This document shows, one piece after another, positions 1-6,937 of a stretch of DNA of 8,529 nucleotides (position 1 is its first letter; each line of letters begins with the position of its first letter). The position numbers and the translations under genes were made by a program. This stretch comes from an uncultured Desulfobacterales bacterium. GTDB lineage: Bacteria > Desulfobacterota > Desulfobacteria > Desulfobacterales > UBA11574. The notes under the pieces were generated by a model. It had not been told where the DNA came from and did not search any database. It was given only the letters and a program-made list of their open reading frames with translations. Where the stretch lies: NCBI GenBank assembly GCA_937925895.1, contig CALANC010000249.1, positions 1 to 8,529 on the forward strand, read 5' to 3'.

Positions 1-1545
1 ACTCCTTTTTAATCTTCGGCCGCTGAACAACTCTTGTTCGTACACCTTAAGCTCTCGGCGAATAACCTTATCTCTCGTCTTGGTATTGCCCCCTATAGTA
101 ATCAGTTCGAAATATACCTGCTCACCCTTTTCCACAACATAGGTAATCTGAACGATCATTTCATCCAAATTTTTTCCAATTTTCGGAACGATATCAGCGT
201 ATGCATAACCTTCATCAGAATAAAGATCCGTTAGGGCCAGCACGTCGTTATGAATTACTTCTCGGTTGTAAAAGGTTTCCTTACCAATCTTTAGTTTTTC
301 CAATAACTCTTCTTTGGGTAATACCAGGTCTCCCGCGATGTCCACCTCCCCGATTTTGAACTGCGGGCCTTCATCAATTTTAATCGTAATATAGATCCAA
401 TTTTCTTTATATTCTACCTTGGGTTCTCCTACTTTAGCCTGTATATAGCCCTTATTATGATAAAAGGCTGTTAGTTTGGTGATATCTTGATTGAGGTCTT
501 CCTTGTTCAAATCACCGGATGAGGTCAACCATGAAAAAAATCCCTTTTCCGACGACTTAATTATTTTCTTCAGTTTGTCATCTGTGAAGGCACTGTTTCC
601 TTCAATTATTATGCTTTTTATCAGAACCTTTTCTCCTTCCTCAATGACAAACTCTAAATCAGCCTGGTTATGCTCAAGCTTAAGGACATCATAAGTCACT
701 TTGACATTATGGTAATTTTTCTCTTTATATAGCTCTTCTATCCGTTTAATATTGCTTCGAACCTTGAATATGTTCAAAATTGAACCTGTTTTTATATTTA
801 GATTCTCTTTAATTCCATCATCATCATAAATCCTGTTTCCCTTAAAACGAATAATCCGAATCGTAGGTTTTTCCTTTACATCGAATATAATTACCTTCCC
901 CTCCGGTTCATCTTCGGCTTCAACTCTGATATCATCAAAATACCCCATTGAATATACTGCCTTAAGATCTTCGGAAAGGCTTTTGGCATGGTAAATATCT
1001 CCAGCTTCTGTTTTAATAATCTTTTTGATGGCATCCGCTTCGATACGTTTATTGCCGGTAATAAGTATTTTTGCCACCATTTCACGCTTAAAAAGTTTCA
1101 AACTGATATCCCGCGCGATTTGATTGACGATTCCCAGTAGGTTTTCTATGCTCTGGCCCTGTTTAAAAAAAACCTTGGGCAGCCCCTCACCAAATGAGTC
1201 TATCATGTTTACATCTATGCTAAACGTTTGTCCAATCCAGGTCAAACTGCCATATACAACATAATTAGCGCCACTTTTAACGCCAAAACCCCGTATTTCA
1301 TCGATGCTTCCCATTTTGCCCCAGATAGAAACATCAGTGTCAACATTTAAATCCAAAATAGTGGCACCATCTTGTTGGAGATGTCTTTTGATTACATCGG
1401 AAATCTCCGTCTCCATATATGAAAGATCTTTCATAGAATGGATTTCAAAGGGAAGTACAGCTACCTTGATTTTATTTTGGGGGTATGCAATGCTCGCATA
1501 AAAACTAAGAATTGCGATAAAAAATAGGCTAACATATTTGCGCAT
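1..1545 (-). CDS. bamA: BamA, outer-membrane protein assembly factor (3' part cut off by window edge)
   Basis: BamA is the core of the Bam complex and folds beta-barrel proteins into the outer membrane. My translation from the ATG at 1545 is open for 515 codons to the window edge. Residues 1-20 form a signal peptide (RK, a hydrophobic core, cleavage after S-I-A). Residues about 25-152 form an extra TolB/CsgG-like domain with VAVLPFE near the start and GANYVVYGSL at 92-101. POTRA repeats follow at about 156-226, 227-305, 306-393, 394-473 and from 476; typical motifs are ITGNKRI, IIIEGNSAF and IGGNTKTRDKVIRREL. The sequence stops in POTRA 5 at ELFSGRRLKRS, so the barrel lies outside the window. 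It follows lolD by 94 bp and is probably cotranscribed with it. A weak GAAG lies just before the start. The BamA call is very secure; the N-terminal domain assignment is inference from sequence pattern. Confidence 0.95.
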   Translation of the reverse strand, partial: MRKYVSLFFIAILSFYASIAYPQNKIKVAVLPFEIHSMKDLSYMETEISDVIKRHLQQDGATILDLNVDTDVSIWGKMGSIDEIRGFGVKSGANYVVYGSLTWIGQTFSIDVNMIDSFGEGLPKVFFKQGQSIENLLGIVNQIARDISLKLFKREMVAKILITGNKRIEADAIKKIIKTEAGDIYHAKSLSEDLKAVYSMGYFDDIRVEAEDEPEGKVIIFDVKEKPTIRIIRFKGNRIYDDDGIKENLNIKTGSILNIFKVRSNIKRIEELYKEKNYHNVKVTYDVLKLEHNQADLEFVIEEGEKVLIKSIIIEGNSAFTDDKLKKIIKSSEKGFFSWLTSSGDLNKEDLNQDITKLTAFYHNKGYIQAKVGEPKVEYKENWIYITIKIDEGPQFKIGEVDIAGDLVLPKEELLEKLKIGKETFYNREVIHNDVLALTDLYSDEGYAYADIVPKIGKNLDEMIVQITYVVEKGEQVYFELITIGGNTKTRDKVIRRELKVYEQELFSGRRLKRS

Positions 1546-1556
1546 AAATTTCTTCG

Positions 1557-1591
1557 AAAAAAATTTGGGAATTAGAAACACAAAATTCCCA
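1557..1591 (-). terminator. Hairpin plus T-tract between lolD and bamA (terminator or attenuator candidate)
   Basis: On the minus strand TGGGAATT pairs with AATTCCCA (arms 1584-1591 and 1566-1573, loop of 10 nt). The stem is followed by AA and then seven T (1563-1557). This is the layout of an intrinsic terminator, but the stem is short and has only three G-C pairs. It ends only 11 nt before the bamA ATG, so full termination would deprive bamA of readthrough from lolD. Partial termination or a leader structure is more likely than a true operon end. Confidence 0.4.
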
Positions 1592-1639
1592 GAATTCTTG
1601 AACCATTTTGTTTTGTAAATTCCGTTTCTTTTGCCAATA

Positions 1640-2359
1640 TTAACTCTCCAATTCGACCAGTAGGCCGTCGACAATCGTCACCCGGCGTGACATGTGTGAC
1701 GCAAGCTCTAAGTTGTGTGTTACAACAACCAAAGTGATGGAAAACTCTGTGTTTAACTCTAAAAGCAGATCATGAACTTGCTCACTGTTCTTTTTGTCAA
1801 GGTTACCGGTTGGCTCATCAGCTAACAGAATGACTGGTTTGAGTACCAGGGCTCTAGCCAAGGCAACGCGCTGCTGTTCACCTCCCGAAAGTTTCCCGGC
1901 TCTGAATAATAATCTGTCTTTAAGTCCAACTTTTACCAGTATCGCCTCGGCGGATTCCCTGGCTTGATGTTTATCCAGCCCTTTGATAAGCGCCGGCATC
2001 ATGGTATTCTCTAGCGCAGAAAATTCGGGAAGCAGATGATGAAACTGGAATAAGAACCCCACGGACTCATTTCGAAATTTTGAGAGCCGAACATGATCAA
2101 ATAGAAAGACATCATCACCCTGGAATAAAAAGGTCCCTTTATCAGGCCGCTCAAGTGCTCCCAGTATATGGAGAAGCGTTGATTTGCCTATTCCGGAAGG
2201 TCCTACAATAGCCAGGGTCTCTCCGGTATTCAGGTCCAGGTTCACTCCTGTTAATATATCTATGCGAGTATCTGTGTCATAGAAACTTTTGCATAAATCT
2301 TGTACAGATACCAAATGATTTGATTCGGCTCTATTTCGGCTGTTTTCCGTGTTAACCAT
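1640..2359 (-). CDS. lolD: LolD, lipoprotein-releasing ABC transporter ATPase
   Basis: This is the cytoplasmic ATPase that powers release of lipoproteins from the inner membrane to the carrier LolA. From the ATG at 2359 it has 239 aa, the usual LolD size. All ABC motifs are intact: Walker [10 protein letters not shown] (53-61), Q-loop glutamine 105 in [12 protein letters not shown], signature LSGGEQQR (157-164), Walker B ending ILLADEPT with D181/E182, D-loop GNLD and the switch histidine 215. I chose the ATG at 2359 over the in-frame TTG at 2374. It gives the classic 8-bp ATGGTTAA overlap with the permease stop and has GAGG about 9 nt upstream, which implies translational coupling. Two other ABC ATPases of this MacB/FtsE/LolD class look similar, but the paired permease makes LolD clear. 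Confidence 0.93.
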   Translation of the reverse strand: MVNTENSRNRAESNHLVSVQDLCKSFYDTDTRIDILTGVNLDLNTGETLAIVGPSGIGKSTLLHILGALERPDKGTFLFQGDDVFLFDHVRLSKFRNESVGFLFQFHHLLPEFSALENTMMPALIKGLDKHQARESAEAILVKVGLKDRLLFRAGKLSGGEQQRVALARALVLKPVILLADEPTGNLDKKNSEQVHDLLLELNTEFSITLVVVTHNLELASHMSRRVTIVDGLLVELES

Positions 2360-3587
2360 ATCGGATTGCCTCAACAGGATTGAGTTTGGACGCCTGGTGT
2401 GCCGGGTAGATGGTCGCTACAAAACATATCACCATGGCGGCGGTGGCGATTATGAAAACATCTAGAAATTCAAGGCGCACAGGAAGAGTCGATATATAAT
2501 ACACGTCTCCTGGAAGTTCGATAAACTTGTACTTTTCCAGTAGCTTGCACAGTATAAATCCCAGGCATACGCCTAACGTGGTCCCCACTGACCCGATAAC
2601 CATTCCCTTGAAAATAAAAATTTTTCTGATACTCCCATCTTGGGCTCCCATAGCTTTTAATATGGCAATGTCTTTTGTCTTTCCCATAACCATCATGATC
2701 AATGTGCTGGCAATGTTAAATGCCGCAACCAGAACAATTAGTGCCAGAATAATAAACATAACGGTCTTCTCCAGCTTTAATGCTGAAAAAAGATTTCGAT
2801 TCATCTGCATCCAATCTTTGGCCCAATAAGGAAAACCCAGAGTTGCCACGATCTTTTCTGCCACATTTTTAGCATCGTAAATATCATTTACCCGTGCCTC
2901 GATGCCGGTTACCGAATCGGCCATCCGCAGGACTTTCTGAGCTTGGTATAAATGAATGTAAGCAAGGGACCCGTCATACTCATATAGACCGGATTCAAAC
3001 ACTCCGATCACTTCAAAACGTTTCATTACAGGAATGTGTCCCATGGGAGAAATCATTCCTCGGGATGATATCAGATACACTGCGTCGCCTTTTGCAACAC
3101 CCAGGTTTCTGGCAAGTTCCTTGCCCAGTATAATACCGGGCACGGAAGCTTGTTTGTTTTCTCTGTCATGTGTCTTTATAAGATCCTGTAACACCCCGAT
3201 TTCAAGTATTTTTATGACCTTGTCTGCAGATTTGGGATCAATTCCTCTTAATACAGCCCCAGACAGATTGGATGATGAGCGTAGCATTACTTGTGTGTAA
3301 ATAAAGGGCGTAGCGGCTTCAACCCCGTCTGTATCTTCCACCTGGTCAGATATTCGACGATACTCGTATAATGAACCACCATGGCGCATTATCACGACAT
3401 GAGATTCTACCCCTAGTATGCGGCTTCTCAGATCTGACTCAAAGCCGGCCATGACAGCAATCACGACAATTAAGGCCATAACTCCGACGGTCACACCAGC
3501 AATGGAAAGCAGGGTGATCAAAGAAATGAAAGTCTCTTTCTGCTTGGCCCGGAGATAGCGGCTTCCTATGAAATATTCAAAAGACAT
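2352..3587 (-). CDS. lolC: LolC/LolE-family lipoprotein-releasing ABC permease
   Basis: This is the inner-membrane permease of the Lol lipoprotein exporter, 411 aa, the usual length. It shows the family layout: a short cytoplasmic N-terminus (MSFEYFIGSRYL), TM1 at about 23-48, a large periplasmic MacB-like domain at about 50-270, then TM2 (276-300), TM3 (325-350) and TM4 (376-396), ending in [19 protein letters not shown] LolC-like hook loop SPMGHIP lies at 180-186, while the segment after TM2 (KDIAILKAMGAQDGSIR) and the C-terminal part (GDVYYISTLPVRLEFLDVF) resemble E. coli LolE. Only one permease gene is next to lolD, so it probably acts as a homodimer. The start has no strong Shine-Dalgarno and is preceded by an AT-rich inverted repeat. 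It lies 42 bp after lysS, so cotranscription is likely. Confidence 0.92.
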   Translation of the reverse strand: MSFEYFIGSRYLRAKQKETFISLITLLSIAGVTVGVMALIVVIAVMAGFESDLRSRILGVESHVVIMRHGGSLYEYRRISDQVEDTDGVEAATPFIYTQVMLRSSSNLSGAVLRGIDPKSADKVIKILEIGVLQDLIKTHDRENKQASVPGIILGKELARNLGVAKGDAVYLISSRGMISPMGHIPVMKRFEVIGVFESGLYEYDGSLAYIHLYQAQKVLRMADSVTGIEARVNDIYDAKNVAEKIVATLGFPYWAKDWMQMNRNLFSALKLEKTVMFIILALIVLVAAFNIASTLIMMVMGKTKDIAILKAMGAQDGSIRKIFIFKGMVIGSVGTTLGVCLGFILCKLLEKYKFIELPGDVYYISTLPVRLEFLDVFIIATAAMVICFVATIYPAHQASKLNPVEAIRYG

Positions 3588-3612
3588 ATAATCATTATCT
3601 GTTATTGATTAT
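3588..3612. repeat. AT-rich inverted repeat in front of the lolC start
   Basis: ATAATCA (3588-3594) and TGATTAT (3606-3612) are perfect 7-bp inverted arms separated by 11 nt. In the lysS-lolC transcript one arm would touch the lolC start codon and could pair over the initiation region. The arms are AT-rich, so chance is a real alternative. Confidence 0.35.
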
Positions 3613-3629
3613 CAGGTAAGGCCTGCCCG

Positions 3630-5114
3630 TTATTTTTGCTGGTGCGGTTTCATATGCGGAAAAAGAATGACCTCCCGAATAGAAGCAACATCAGTGAGAA
3701 GCATCACAAGCCGGTCTATACCTATCCCTTCTCCCGCAGTCGGAGGCATACCGTATTCTAATGCTTCTATATAATCTTCGTCCATGTAGTGGGCATCTTC
3801 GTCACCTGCTTCCCTATCCGCAGTCTGTTGCAAAAATCGATCTTTCTGGTCCACAGGATCATTGAGTTCTGAAAATCCATTGGCGATCTCGTGCCCGGCG
3901 ATAAAAAGTTCAAAGCGGTCCGTCAATTCAGGTGTTGTGTCGCTCCTCCTGGAAAGCGGAGAAACTTCCACGGGATAACCGGTAACGAATGTGGGTTGTA
4001 AAAGCTTGGGTTCCACCAACACATCAAACAGTTTCGTTATAATCTTGCCCAAACGGCCGCTTTTTTTAATCTTGATTCCGCATGTAGCAGCTAGTTCAAG
4101 CAACTTCACTCTATTTTTAAGCATTTTCGCATCAACACCCCCAAACTCTTTCAAGGCAGACGTAAGTGTTATTCGTCGCCACTCGGCACCTAAATGAATG
4201 GTGTCCCCTTGGTAATGAAAGGATGTCGACCCTAAAACTTCTCGCGCCACATACCGAAACATCTTTTCTGTCAGATCCATCAAATCTTCATAGGTGGCAT
4301 AAGCTTGATAAAACTCGAGCATGGTAAATTCTGGATTATGGCGGCTTGAGACCCCTTCGTTTCTGAAATTCCTGTTAATTTCAAACACTCTTTCAAATCC
4401 CCCTATTATTAGACGCTTTAAATAGAGCTCAGGAGCAATGCGCAAAAAAAGATCCATTCCCAGTGTTTTGTGATGCGTCACGAACGGTGTTGCTTCGGCT
4501 CCTCCCGGTATTGGTTGCATCATCGGAGTTTCGACTTCAAGAAAATCCCGTTCAAGAAGAAATGTGCGCAATGCTTGAATTATTTTAGTCCGCTTCAAAA
4601 AGATGTCTCGCACTTCTGAATTCATGATTAGGTCGATGTACCGTCGGCGGTAACGCTTTTCAGGATCCCTTAGTCCATGAAATTTTTCCGGAAGCGGGCG
4701 AGTTGATTTGCAAACAAGCCTGAGTTCTTTTACCAAAAGCGTCCATTCACCTGTTTTCGTTTTGAACATTCCGCCCCGCAAACCAACGAAATCACCGATA
4801 TCGAGTTTTTTGAAAAGGTCATAATCTTCAATACCTATTTTATCATTTCTTACATAGGCCTGAAGCTGTCCGGTTCGATCTTTGAATCGAATAAAAGATG
4901 ACTTGCCAAATCGGTTGATGGCCATCATTCGGCCTGCTGTAACAAACACAGGATCATCTTCGGTTAGAGAATCAGGCATTCCTTCGATTGCTTTTTTTAT
5001 ATCCCTAACCGTATGTGATACTTCAAAATCATTGGGAAAAAGATTTATGTTGTTATTTTTTAAACCCTTTAATTTTTGCTTTCGCTTCTCTATTATTTCG
5101 CTTTTTTTGTCCAT
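3630..5114 (-). CDS. lysS: Lysyl-tRNA synthetase, class II
   Basis: It charges tRNA-Lys with lysine in the cytoplasm. At 494 aa it is the normal bacterial length. An N-terminal helix is followed by an OB-fold anticodon-binding domain at about 56-137. The class II catalytic core then shows motif 1 (FLEVETPMMQPIPGGA, about 191-206), motif 2 (FEINRNFRNEG to HNPEFTMLEFYQAY, about 244-273, with R251 and E253) and motif 3 (GEGIGIDRLVMLL, 461-473, with R468). The C-terminal REVILFPHMKP is typical. No truncation or missing catalytic residue is visible. The ATG at 5114 gives the standard N-terminus but has only a weak AAGA-type ribosome site. It is the first gene of the probable lysS-lolC-lolD-bamA transcription unit; a clear TATAAT lies 35 nt upstream. 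Confidence 0.97.
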   Translation of the reverse strand: MDKKSEIIEKRKQKLKGLKNNNINLFPNDFEVSHTVRDIKKAIEGMPDSLTEDDPVFVTAGRMMAINRFGKSSFIRFKDRTGQLQAYVRNDKIGIEDYDLFKKLDIGDFVGLRGGMFKTKTGEWTLLVKELRLVCKSTRPLPEKFHGLRDPEKRYRRRYIDLIMNSEVRDIFLKRTKIIQALRTFLLERDFLEVETPMMQPIPGGAEATPFVTHHKTLGMDLFLRIAPELYLKRLIIGGFERVFEINRNFRNEGVSSRHNPEFTMLEFYQAYATYEDLMDLTEKMFRYVAREVLGSTSFHYQGDTIHLGAEWRRITLTSALKEFGGVDAKMLKNRVKLLELAATCGIKIKKSGRLGKIITKLFDVLVEPKLLQPTFVTGYPVEVSPLSRRSDTTPELTDRFELFIAGHEIANGFSELNDPVDQKDRFLQQTADREAGDEDAHYMDEDYIEALEYGMPPTAGEGIGIDRLVMLLTDVASIREVILFPHMKPHQQK

Positions 5115-5142
5115 TTAAATTCTTATATGCTAAAATAACGTC

Positions 5143-5165
5143 TCAGAAATTATACAACTTTCTGA
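5143..5165 (-). promoter_or_regulatory. Probable lysS promoter: TATAAT inside an inverted repeat
   Basis: The minus strand carries a perfect TATAAT at 5154-5149, placing a transcription start near 5142 and a leader of about 28 nt before lysS. The -35 region is poor (AAGCTT at 17-bp spacing). The -10 sits in a dyad, TCAGAAA (5143-5149) and TTTCTGA (5159-5165) with a 9-nt spacer, which could be an operator. The -10 match is seen directly; regulation is inference. Confidence 0.45.
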
Positions 5166-5208
5166 ATATATAAGCTTTTTATTTGCCATATCCGCTTGCC
5201 GAAACATC

Positions 5209-5280
5209 GGAATGATGGCATGTTGGAATGCTTTTTTCCTTCAAACCCATCATTCCTATACTCCCTTCATCCATTATTCC
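5209..5280. repeat. Cluster of GGAATGATGG-type repeat units in inverted orientation
   Basis: GGAATGATGG (5209-5218) has a perfect 10-bp inverted copy CCATCATTCC (5247-5256) and a one-mismatch copy CCATTATTCC (5271-5280). TTGGAATGC (5224-5232) and CCAATTG (5279-5285) are related fragments. Such TGGAATGATGG units are low-complexity and look like a degenerate dispersed repeat or small non-autonomous element. No transposase or clear termini are visible. Confidence 0.4.
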
Positions 5281-5288
5281 AATTGTGA

Positions 5289-5320
5289 CCTGCCCCTCGT
5301 GCCTTTCAATGGCAGGCAGG
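5289..5320. repeat. GC-rich two-part hairpin
   Basis: CCTGCC (5289-5294) pairs with GGCAGG (5315-5320), and inside it TGCC (5300-5303) pairs with GGCA (5311-5314) around a 7-nt loop. A 5-nt bulge (CCTCG) lies on the left side only. GGCAGG occurs twice in overlap (GGCAGGCAGG). It is the most GC-rich spot of an AT-rich gap. No T-tract follows on either strand, so it is not a standard terminator. Confidence 0.4.
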
Positions 5321-5356
5321 ACGAAACGAACTAACCTAAATTAATATTCATTTTTT

Positions 5357-5378
5357 CAACTGGTTAAACCAACTGGTT
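5357..5378. promoter_or_regulatory. Operator-like motif of GntR/FadR type with tandem half-sites
   Basis: CAACTGGTT occurs twice, at 5357-5365 and 5370-5378. Between the copies TGGTTAAACCA (5361-5371) is a perfect 5-1-5 dyad that fits the TNGT-N3-ACNA pattern known for FadR-subfamily GntR regulators. AACCAACTGGTT (5367-5378) forms a second overlapping dyad. The pattern is seen directly; a regulator of this class is not in the window, and lysS is about 240 bp away, so the target is unclear. Confidence 0.35.
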
Positions 5379-5409
5379 GATAATAGAATTGGCATGATTT
5401 GGTAACCTA

Positions 5410-5448
5410 TTTCACCTTAGGTGTCAAGGCTAACTCGTTTTCACCTTA
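5410..5448. repeat. Direct repeat TTTCACCTTA, two copies
   Basis: TTTCACCTTA is present at 5410-5419 and 5439-5448, 29 bp start to start, close to three DNA turns. The first copy overlaps the perfect palindrome CACCTTAGGTG (5413-5423). A minus-strand TTGACA (5427-5422) lies right beside the palindrome but has only a poor -10 (TACCAA) 17 bp downstream. Protein-binding sites are possible; no target is known. Confidence 0.3.
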
Positions 5449-5611
5449 ATTAGTCTCCGGCTCAGAAATGAGTAATTTTTCGTAAAAAGAAGGAAATCAA
5501 CAGATTGGAAGAAAAACTGCAGTACAACCAATCCGACTGATCAACGCTGAGATGGCGGAAAAGAGCCATTTCTGGATAAACACTGATTACGCTATCGGCA
5601 ATGAAATCTGG

Positions 5612-6913
5612 CTAAACCGTTGGATCTGTTCGATTTAAGTTCAAGGTAAACGTCGTTCCTTTGCCCACTTGGCTCTCAACATCAAGCCACGAATTGTACG
5701 ATTCGAGTATGCTGTGAACAATGGAAAGGCCAAGACCTGTTCCATTGGTTTTGGTGGTGAAAAAGGGGGTGAAAATTGACTTCAATACCTCGTCTGACAT
5801 GCCGCAACCGTTATCTGTAATTTCTATGCAGGTATAATTGTTTTTGAACGGATATGTTTTTATCTCAATAAGCCCTGTATTCCCAATTGCATCGGCAGCG
5901 TTTAACAACAAATTCCACAGTACCTGGCGAAGGTGCATGGTATCCATCTCTATCCAAATATTCGAAGCAAGTTTGTTTGTTATGGAAATCCTACCTTGAC
6001 AAGCGCTGTCCTTTTCAAAGAGCTTGATCGTTTCTAACAAAGTACTGTCGAGTTTTATTTTCTCAATTTTCCCAACCGGCGGTTTAGCAAAAAAAAGGAA
6101 ATTACTCACGAGAGTGCTCAACCGGTCTGTTTCGCGCAAAACAATCTGCATCAACTTGTCAAGTTCAGGATCATATTTAATCTCTTTTTTTAAAATCTGG
6201 ATTGATCCGGATAAAGAAGCCAAGGGGTTTTTAATTTCATGGGCCATACCCGCCGCCATCTCGCCCATGTAGGCCAATTTCTCTACACGCTTAATGCGCG
6301 TCTTGATTGTTGAAAGTTCTCTTTTTGTTTTTTTAACTTGTTCCGCAAGAAATCCGCTCAGAAAGGCGACGGCAAAACATGCAACCATGGTGATCATTAT
6401 TTTGTACAGCACGTGACTCCAGGCATAGTCTAGAGCCAAATGGTTGCCTTCCGCTACAATTGGTTTCAAAATGCCGAAATATTCAAGGTCGATCATGATC
6501 CCGTACTGAATACTGCAGAGCGCCGCCATGATCATACTCCCTCGTCTGAAAATAAGCATGCTTGTATAAATGATTACCACCAAATATAGAAACGAAAAAA
6601 AACTTGCAAAACTACCGGTTACAAAAATTATCAACGTTACGACGAATGTATCTATTCCTATCTGAATGTAAGCAAAGAGAAGGTGCCTTTTTAGACGTTG
6701 AAAAAGTATGGCATAGAAGAATGAAAGTAGAAAGACGCCACCAATTATTCCGTATAGAGATAGGAGCGGCATGTCCAAAGGAGATGGACTTTCACTGAGT
6801 TGGACAATAATGGTCGATCCCAGCAAAAGCGAAGTAAAAAGGACCCGAAAAAACATAAGCCATTTAAGCTTATGATATAATTCGTTTTCGGGCTTGATTG
6901 AAGAGCTTTGCAT
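5612..6913 (-). CDS. Membrane sensor histidine kinase (PilS/NtrB-like, no PAS domain)
   Basis: The protein has 433 aa from the ATG at 6913. Six hydrophobic segments fill the N-terminal half (about 17-38, 48-72, 79-101, 105-125, 130-150, 168-190). After a short charged linker comes the HisKA domain with the phospho-acceptor H225 in AAGMAHEIKNPLASL. The ATPase domain has the N-box WNLLLNAADAI (N334, N338), G1 DNGCGM (367-372), F-box FTPFFTTK (381-388) and G2 GTGLGLSI (391-398). All catalytic motifs are intact. This architecture matches the PilS/NtrB class that phosphorylates sigma54-dependent regulators. No PAS domain fits between the last helix and HisKA. It follows pilC by 24 bp, so it is probably in that operon, but no response regulator gene follows. 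A TTG at 6922 is an alternative start; neither has a strong ribosome site. Confidence 0.9.
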   Translation of the reverse strand: MQSSSIKPENELYHKLKWLMFFRVLFTSLLLGSTIIVQLSESPSPLDMPLLSLYGIIGGVFLLSFFYAILFQRLKRHLLFAYIQIGIDTFVVTLIIFVTGSFASFFSFLYLVVIIYTSMLIFRRGSMIMAALCSIQYGIMIDLEYFGILKPIVAEGNHLALDYAWSHVLYKIMITMVACFAVAFLSGFLAEQVKKTKRELSTIKTRIKRVEKLAYMGEMAAGMAHEIKNPLASLSGSIQILKKEIKYDPELDKLMQIVLRETDRLSTLVSNFLFFAKPPVGKIEKIKLDSTLLETIKLFEKDSACQGRISITNKLASNIWIEMDTMHLRQVLWNLLLNAADAIGNTGLIEIKTYPFKNNYTCIEITDNGCGMSDEVLKSIFTPFFTTKTNGTGLGLSIVHSILESYNSWLDVESQVGKGTTFTLNLNRTDPTV

Positions 6914-6937
6914 AATAAGCAAAAAATGCTCGATGAT

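Larger units (their letters stand above)
5115..5611. other. Intergenic gap between the histidine kinase gene and lysS
   Basis: This stretch of about 500 bp holds no gene I can support on either strand. The longest open stretches (for example plus strand 5486-5638 and the minus frame directly after the kinase stop) lack a start with a ribosome site and match no family I know. It does contain the lysS promoter, several short inverted and direct repeats, and an operator-like motif, listed separately. No T-box or lysine riboswitch core is visible. It lies where a PilR-type regulator gene might be expected, so it may be the scar of a deletion or insertion. Confidence 0.6.

Noticed and set aside
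891..1085. Short minus-strand open frame inside the bamA region
   Set aside because: It is an out-of-frame shadow; the true frame is open from 1545 to the edge and reads as signal peptide plus POTRA domains.
2360..2374. Upstream TTG start for LolD (five extra residues)
   Set aside because: The ATG at 2359 gives the standard stop-start overlap with the permease gene and a GAGG at suitable distance, and TTG is a rare start.
2527..3300. Plus-strand open frames opposite the lolC gene
   Set aside because: They are antisense to a gene with clear family motifs, have no recognisable protein features, and are expected shadows.
5465..5611. Open minus-strand frame of 49 codons directly after the kinase TAG stop (readthrough or C-terminal extension)
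   Set aside because: The kinase already ends at the usual point after GKGTTFTLNL, and an open run of 49 codons is not rare by chance. No motif is visible in it.
5115..5611. T-box or lysine riboswitch in the lysS leader
   Set aside because: No T-box core (AGGGTGGNACCGCG-like) is present on the minus strand, and the predicted leader from the TATAAT is only about 28 nt.
5486..5638. Plus-strand open frame of 50 codons containing INAEMAEKSHFWINTDYAIGNE, and an adjacent frame reading KKEINRLEEKLQYNQSD
   Set aside because: The only ATG (5552) leaves 28 codons with no ribosome site, and it runs antisense into the kinase gene end. I recognise no family. A frameshifted gene remnant is possible but cannot be supported.
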